In this document: positions 58,131-64,000 of the stretch, piece by piece
How positions within the stretch are numbered: the stretch's first letter is position 1
How the letters are laid out: each line of letters begins with the position of its first letter
Source: Piezodorus guildinii
Taxonomy: Eukaryota; Arthropoda; Insecta; Hemiptera; Pentatomidae
DNA length: 64,000 nt
Direction of reading: 5' to 3'
NCBI GenBank assembly: GCA_023052935.1
Contig: CM041294.1
Location: 41,687,236 to 41,751,235 of the forward strand
Position numbers and translations under genes: made by a program
The notes under the pieces: model-generated
What the model saw: the letters and a program-made list of their open reading frames with translations, nothing else
Database searches by the model: none
Told to the model about the DNA's origin: nothing

Positions 58131-58382
58131 GAAGCGATTAATGTGATATTGCGAATATTTGAAATCGTTTTTAAGAGATGAACTCTCATGAGAAGATTAT
58201 CCGTTAGTCGAAAGATGAAAGAGCACAAAAGGCTGTAATGTTCTAGTTACACAGGAACATTATGGTGATACAGAAACAGGTGATGGAGTAATAGCTGGAT
58301 AGCCAATAGATGGAGAAAAGTAAATAATGGTGGAGGGCTAGAAGAGGAGGGGCGGTGGGAAGCCGTTGCATGGTGCAGCGGT

Positions 58383-58443
58383 GGTGCATTGTGCATTGTG
58401 CAACAGGGGTTCCCACAGTGTGCACAATACCACAATGCACTCC
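58383..58443. repeat. 61-nt imperfect hairpin
   Basis: The GTGCATTGTG-rich left arm pairs with a CACAATGCAC-rich right arm around a ~18-nt loop. The surroundings are unusually GC-rich for the window. Confidence 0.5.
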
Positions 58444-58559
58444 ACTCCCCCGAGCAGTCACTTACAACAATAAATTGAAAAATTTCTTTCCGCCCCAGGT
58501 GCCCCTGCTACCGGACCAGTTATACTGTAATTTTTACTGATTGCGAATCGACTTTAACG

Positions 58560-60130
58560 AACCCTGCAATTTCTCGGGGTCATGCGGAGCACATTGTTGC
58601 TCTTGGGGTAGGTCCGTCATCACGCCCTTTCTGTTCTCAATTCAATTTCAATACCGTTCTCATGTTGAGACCGATTCTAAAATTACATATTGAATAACAG
58701 CAATAAAATATCAGTATTCACTAATCTTAAGATTTATTTTTATTAGAGTGAAAACTTACTAATGTTAGATACTTAATAATTTACTAAGATTAATAGCCAT
58801 TTATGGAAGAATGCTGAAAGTGAATGGTTCTTGTCTAGCTTCAATATATGAGGTGTACGTTGTAACTGACAAAATGAAAATTTTCTCAATGTTGAAATGT
58901 TTCTAAACAACATTGTACTAAAATAAAACGCTGAAAATTATTACACAATGGTTTATTATTTCGGAATAACAATATTAGGGGGTAACTGTTTTTATAGCTG
59001 TTGGTATGCAATTAAGTAATATAAAAACCAATAATTCAAAGGATAAAATCATATCACTACTAATAGTTTCAAAACGCTATATCTCAGCTAGTTGTTAAGC
59101 AATTTCAATGATTCAAATGGCACTAAAGGCAAAAAAAAATTTGGTATTTATTTATTTTCTAATTAGGAGAAACTCATTTTTTTTGTTTAAAAAAAACTAA
59201 TGATTTTTTCTTTATCTTTGAAAATAACTTATATATAGGCAAGATTTCATTTTTTTTTTTATTTTATTTATTTTTTTTTTTTTATGGTGCTTTACTGATT
59301 GTAAAACTCTACACATACTTTTCTCTATCGTCAACAATAACAATCGTGTGTACAATTTCAATTTTTGTCTTTTCTTTTTTCTCTTTTATATAATTATTCG
59401 CGGTTTTTTGGTTAGAAAATACTAATTAATTTTTTCTCAATTTTTTTTTGGTCCATTACAAAGGTTCATTATCGAAAATGATAAACCAAAAATATTTCCT
59501 AGAATCATCCTTTAACAAACGATGCAAACAGTTGCAATAAAAAATTAAGTAACGGTCATAAATATGAATATAAACTGAACATAGAAGAACATACACAGAG
59601 TTAATAACTGTAAAACACCACGATGATATTGCATATGAATGGTAAATATGTTAAACAACATGACATCTTTATCCCTCCCTTTTTCATCATACTTCTTGAT
59701 AAAGATTAAAAGTATGCATGTGTACGATGATATGGACCGTCGAGAGCAAGTGGAATATGAGAACAATCCATACTCACTGCAGTACTTGTTTTCACTGGCA
59801 ATACTATCCTCATGGTGGATGGCAGAATCAAACCAAAAATTGGTTAGTAATCATTGAGTTGGAAAGATAGGACATGTCTCAAAATGAAACGATATGCTCG
59901 CTGCAAGTGGAAAATATTAAGGATTGCATTCCACTTGGAATACGATCTAGGATAAAAGAAAAAAATATATATATGCTAATTAAGATTGAATACTGTCAGA
60001 TGTTTTGTGCAATGGTGTAAACAAGTGATGGATAAAAGTGTTTAGTTACATATGCTTAGAGCTGTCAACCTACCTACCTTCATTGAGTGAAAAAAGGGAT
60101 GGACCCCGTTGGATAAGCACTAGAGTAGAG
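58560..60130. other. No gene recognised
   Basis: AT-rich sequence with T runs near 59250-59285. Short chance ORFs only. Confidence 0.45.
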
Positions 60131-60691
60131 CTTTAACCAATAAAATGAGCGAGACAAAAAGAAAAGAAAACCTGGATAGGCAAAACCAGACTTACAAAGA
60201 GAATATTAGATGTGGTAATTCGTTCAAGACAAAAAAAACAGATTGGTATCATGTAATTGAGGAAGACTTGCTGAAGTCGGGGATCAACAAGTAAATAATA
60301 CGAGAAGAGGAAAACAGGAGCACGGTCAAAAGATGAACAGATTTTGGCCAGAGAGGACGAAAATTGTGTCATCGTGAGATATTCGAAATCGATATACGGG
60401 GAAAAATGATATTTAAAAAATTATAAACAAAAGAAAATAATGGACCATCACAGCCTGAAAAACAAACTAGAACAAAAAGCACACTCGTACGCTTTATTAT
60501 TGATTACATGTTTCGAGAATTCCAAATAGTTCACGATAATTATCCCAGAAAATGTTCTCCTCGATTTGCGCTGGCAGCTAAAGACAATAAGAAAGCAAAG
60601 ATAAACTAAAGCTAATCGGCTGGTTGGCAACTAGCGACCATTTGGTAGTTTGCCATCCAAGCGTCTCTTTACACCATTTTATTGTTTAAGC

Positions 60692-60797
60692 TCCTACAGC
60701 GGCAAGGAGTGGATACTGATGTACTTGTACTCCCACTGTAGCATCATCCGATTAGCCATAGTAGCATAAAGTGACGTTAAATAAATAAACAAACAAA
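60692..60797 (+). mobile_element. tRNA-derived SINE, family 1, 3' fragment
   Basis: It matches 'ctcccactgtagcatcatcc', 'gattagccatagtagcataa' and ends GTTAAATAAATAAAC. The 5' part is missing. Confidence 0.8.
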
Positions 60798-62799
60798 AAG
60801 AAAAGAAAGTGGCCACGGGGTATCATGGTGTAACAACCTATCTATCGACTCTGCCTGCAGGCTTCAAAAATGGTTTGGTCACCTGGATTGAATGAAACTG
60901 AGAATAAAGAATGTACGGAGGAATTTTGAAGCCAAGCCCACAAGATATATCTTTGGCTTGGAGAGGCACAACGATGGAAGACAAAGAAGATATTTTTTTG
61001 AAATAATATCCTTCCTTAAAATATAACCGTTCTAGCGTTTTTAATTGAAATAAATATCTTAACGTATCCTGAAAGCCTTTCAACGTTTAGCTTTTATAAG
61101 GAAATATAAAATTCTATACTTTGTGGAACATGTGTTCACAACTGTCATGATGATTTGATAACTTTATTGATAGTATTAATAAATTATTTTAATGCTCATT
61201 ACCTCAAGAAGATTTTTCTAAAAAATTCAACATAAAAAAGTCCACTTTCTGACGAGAAAGAATTTTTCAAAGTCAACGAAACACATTGTCCGCTCAACGC
61301 CCTAGCCCCCTCGCAAAGTTCTGTAAACTTAAGGAAGCTCTAAAAATTTTTGGAAAACTGAGGTAATAAAATGTGGTATGGATGTTCACTATTTCAGGAT
61401 GAACAAACTTCGTGGGAATTATAAGGATGAAAGTCTCTCCAACTATCTTCTCAAGTTATCATAAAATACATACCAACAAACAAAAAAACAAAGCTAAATA
61501 CTTACAAAAATATTTATCGGAATATCAGCAAATCATATTGATACTCTCTGACCCAGAATAGCGTTGGAGGGAGCTACAGGTAGTCATATTGTCCGAAACC
61601 AGTTCTGCTTTTTTTTTACCCCACCCCCACATACATTTACGTCCTTTAATACTCTGGGTTTTAAAAAATCTGGTCAAAACAAATATTTTTTATGAATGAC
61701 ATAGATATAATGAGAGTATTTACGAGAAGAACACCTGCAACTACTCTCAGTCTGTTGCTCAACCACCACACTGCAACTATCAATGTTAATACTAACTCTT
61801 TAAGAAAAAGGAATCATGGTAGGACATGAATTAATTTTTTGTAAAAAAATAAAAAAAATCTTGATAGAGATAATATAATAAGGTACGTATTATCACTTGT
61901 CTAAAAAAAAAACAAAAAAAAAAAAAAACGTAAACGAGATATGAGAAAACAGTTGAAGCCTATATGCACAATACTCAATTTATATTAAAATTTCCTGAGG
62001 ATGAGGATGAGGATCTGGAATCGCTCTTCCTCGATGGCACTCAAGCAATACAAAACTCTTATATTTGCGCTAATAAAAAAAAAAAAAATCTAGATATAAT
62101 GAACAATGATTTATTTGACTCAACTTAAGACATAGTACAATATTTTGTATGACGACAACGTCAAAAAGAATTTCTAAGGTATCCCTCGCCCTACCCCAGT
62201 ATGTTCCTTACAGTCTCCTGAAGTCTCAAATCGCACAATATCTCACGTAGGTATTGGTAAATTTTTAAAATAATTTTTTTTTAAAAGATGACAAATGAAA
62301 CGACTACGTAAAAGGAAACAAGCGAACAATTTATTTGGTACATTATTCAGGCCACTCGACGAATATTCCAAATAATACTAAACTAACAGATTTAGCATCT
62401 AAAAGCGTTGATTAAATTCTTATGTACAAACGAGATAAATCAATGAAGCTCTGCCTAAAACAATGAAGTCCAAAGAATTCAGTCATAAGATCCTGAAACA
62501 TGAGCGCATCATTCTCTGTGACTTACTTCACAATCAGTTGAATCCTACACGACAACCCACTCACAACACCCTCACATCCATTAAGAACACAAAGTTTCCA
62601 CATTTGACCACAATCAAGATAAGATAAGGTTTGTTCATGGAAATATTTCGGAGGTGGCAAATAAGAATGCCGCTATAACAGGTTTTGGTAAATTAATGAA
62701 TAAATTATAAACCTATAGTATACATTGAGAACAGATGCATAATTTTTTTCTTTTAGCCTCTCGAAGGTAAAGGCAACATTGCAGTTGCATTTGGCGGAT

Positions 62800-62850
62800 T
62801 TTGCAAACACGTGATGGTGCTACGTCATTGGTTCGTTAGTGACGTCAGGA
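62800..62850. promoter_or_regulatory. Cluster of ACGT-core motifs with a CCAAT box
   Basis: CACGTG (62808-62813), TACGTCA (62821-62827), ATTGG (62827-62831, inverted CCAAT) and the palindromic TGACGTCA (62840-62847) lie within 40 bp, next to a GC-richer stretch (62850-63100). This resembles a CREB/ATF plus bHLH promoter, orientation unknown. Confidence 0.4.
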
Positions 62851-63170
62851 CTACCCCCGGAGACAGAAACCGGCTCGAACAATAGCGGACATCCTCGCCG
62901 CGTTGGGATTACACTCGGGCATCTTCCTCTTCAGGGGAGGTTTCCCAAAGGGGTGCCTCTCCTGGGAAACGAGCTCGCATATATCTCACCATTGCCCATC
63001 TCAGGCCTGTTTTACCTGTTCGCTCTGATGGGTTATTACTCACGTCAGATGTACTTTCTTTGGCTAACGGCACGTTGTCTGTTGGTAGTTAGAGGAAGGC
63101 GGAGCTTTAATTTTATCCAAATATATATTCTGATAATTCAATTGATACGAGGAATCGTGAAATATTAAAC
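62851..63170 (+). other. GC-richer stretch with a 109-codon open frame, not assigned
   Basis: An ORF at 62839-63168 runs through it (GLPPETETGSNNSGHPRRVG at the start, a hydrophobic end). No domain was recognised. It may be a 5' exon or UTR of a gene continuing past the window, or chance. Confidence 0.3.
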
Positions 63171-63495
63171 CAGAAAGACCTGCTATACGGATTTCGATAC
63201 AGAGAATGTATTTTCACTAACACAAGTTGTCCATGGTAACTTTCTCAACTTTTGAACATTTAAGTAAAATTAATTTTTTTCTCGAATTGATCCTGTATAA
63301 TTACATCCTTATGATAGATACATCATTACCAGTTAACACAAGAGACAAGTAAGAACTGGAAAATATTGCACAATTACTAAGCTGTTGAAAAAATATTATA
63401 TAATATTTGTTTTTTAAGTTATTAAATATATTTATGTCAATACTTGTACAAGGGTGTTAAAAAAAAGTCCTTTACATGTTCACTCACCGGTGTGT

Positions 63496-63559
63496 TCACA
63501 CTTGACTGTTCTGTGGGTCGGGGTAACCCAGCGGTGGGTCACACTTGACTATTCCGTGG
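63496..63559 (+). repeat. 21-bp direct repeat, two copies
   Basis: TCACACTTGACTRTTCYGTGG occurs at 63496-63516 and 63539-63559, differing at two positions. Confidence 0.8.
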
Positions 63560-64000
63560 AGCGACGTGCGTCATATGTTAGTAACTTGTTTTCAGAAATA
63601 AATCCAAAATGAAGAAGTTTATTTTATTTTTTTTCAACATTATATGTTGTAGTAATTAACAAGCATGAGGGTTTATTTATTAAATATTTTTCAACCTACA
63701 ACATCAGTTACAATCTCATATTTAGCGCGTTCGAAGCCTGAAACTGTTGTGATCTCGCATTAAGCACTTTGGAACTTAAATCAGTGTCGCCCCGCCCCAC
63801 GAAGCTTAAGCAGCTAAGACAGTCCCACCCCACGCGAAAAACGTATATATTTGCCCGGCGTGAACATGTTAAAGTATTATTAATGAAACATGTTTCAAAC
63901 CAACTAAACATGAAACGTAATTGTAATCATTGCTTATAATTACGATTGTTTTTTAAAGTTGGGATCATCTATTGAGCTTAGAATCGTTGCTTAAGGTGTA

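Noticed and set aside
60130..60380. Retrotransposon C-terminal remnant
   Set aside because: Some phrases resemble decayed LINE coding sequence, but too few blocks are in order to support the call.

Overview
This is AT-rich eukaryotic DNA with spliced genes, long introns and many transposable elements. It is most likely from an insect or another arthropod. The Syncrip/hnRNP Q orthologue looks insect-like, the retroelement is Jockey-like, and there are tRNA-derived SINEs. I cannot name the species. Exon borders were worked out by hand from reading frame, GT/AG sites and family similarity. For each of the three genes the exon phases add up to a complete reading frame, except for two single-base breaks that lie in homopolymer runs.

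Layout. From 1 to 10.7 kb there are repeats only: a broken Jockey-type retrotransposon, a 5'-truncated relative, several copies of a ~0.9 kb element (called family X here), two SINE families, and a host retroelement into which family X has inserted. From 10.7 to 14.1 kb (+) lies a five-exon gene for a TMA16-like 60S ribosome biogenesis factor; its first coding exon appears to hold only the start codon. From 14.3 to 16.3 kb there is a family X copy split by a near-perfect 222-bp foldback, then two SINEs in opposite orientation. From 21.1 to 43.4 kb (-) lies the whole Syncrip gene (632 codons once one missing base is allowed for). It has an N-terminal acidic domain, three RRMs and a Tyr/Arg/Gly-rich tail. 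It shows an alternative first coding exon, a pair of equal-length mutually exclusive exons spanning the RRM1/RRM2 junction, a strongly folded intronic element upstream of them, and several candidate optional C-terminal exons. From 44.7 to 49.4 kb (+), divergent from Syncrip, lies a 14-exon gene for a secreted or surface protein of about 799 residues. It carries two tandem copies of the GPR158/GPR179-type (Cache plus EGF-like) ectodomain, and no seven-helix region was found. From 50 to 64 kb I see no gene: there are AT-rich stretches, a 1.38 kb element with terminal inverted repeats, another nested family X copy, SINE fragments, and a small promoter-like cluster near 62.8 kb.

The three genes are not an obvious pathway. 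TMA16 acts in ribosome assembly, Syncrip in mRNA localisation, stability and translation, and the third is extracellular. Syncrip and the ectodomain gene are head to head, with about 1.1-1.3 kb between the likely Syncrip start region and the opposite ATG.
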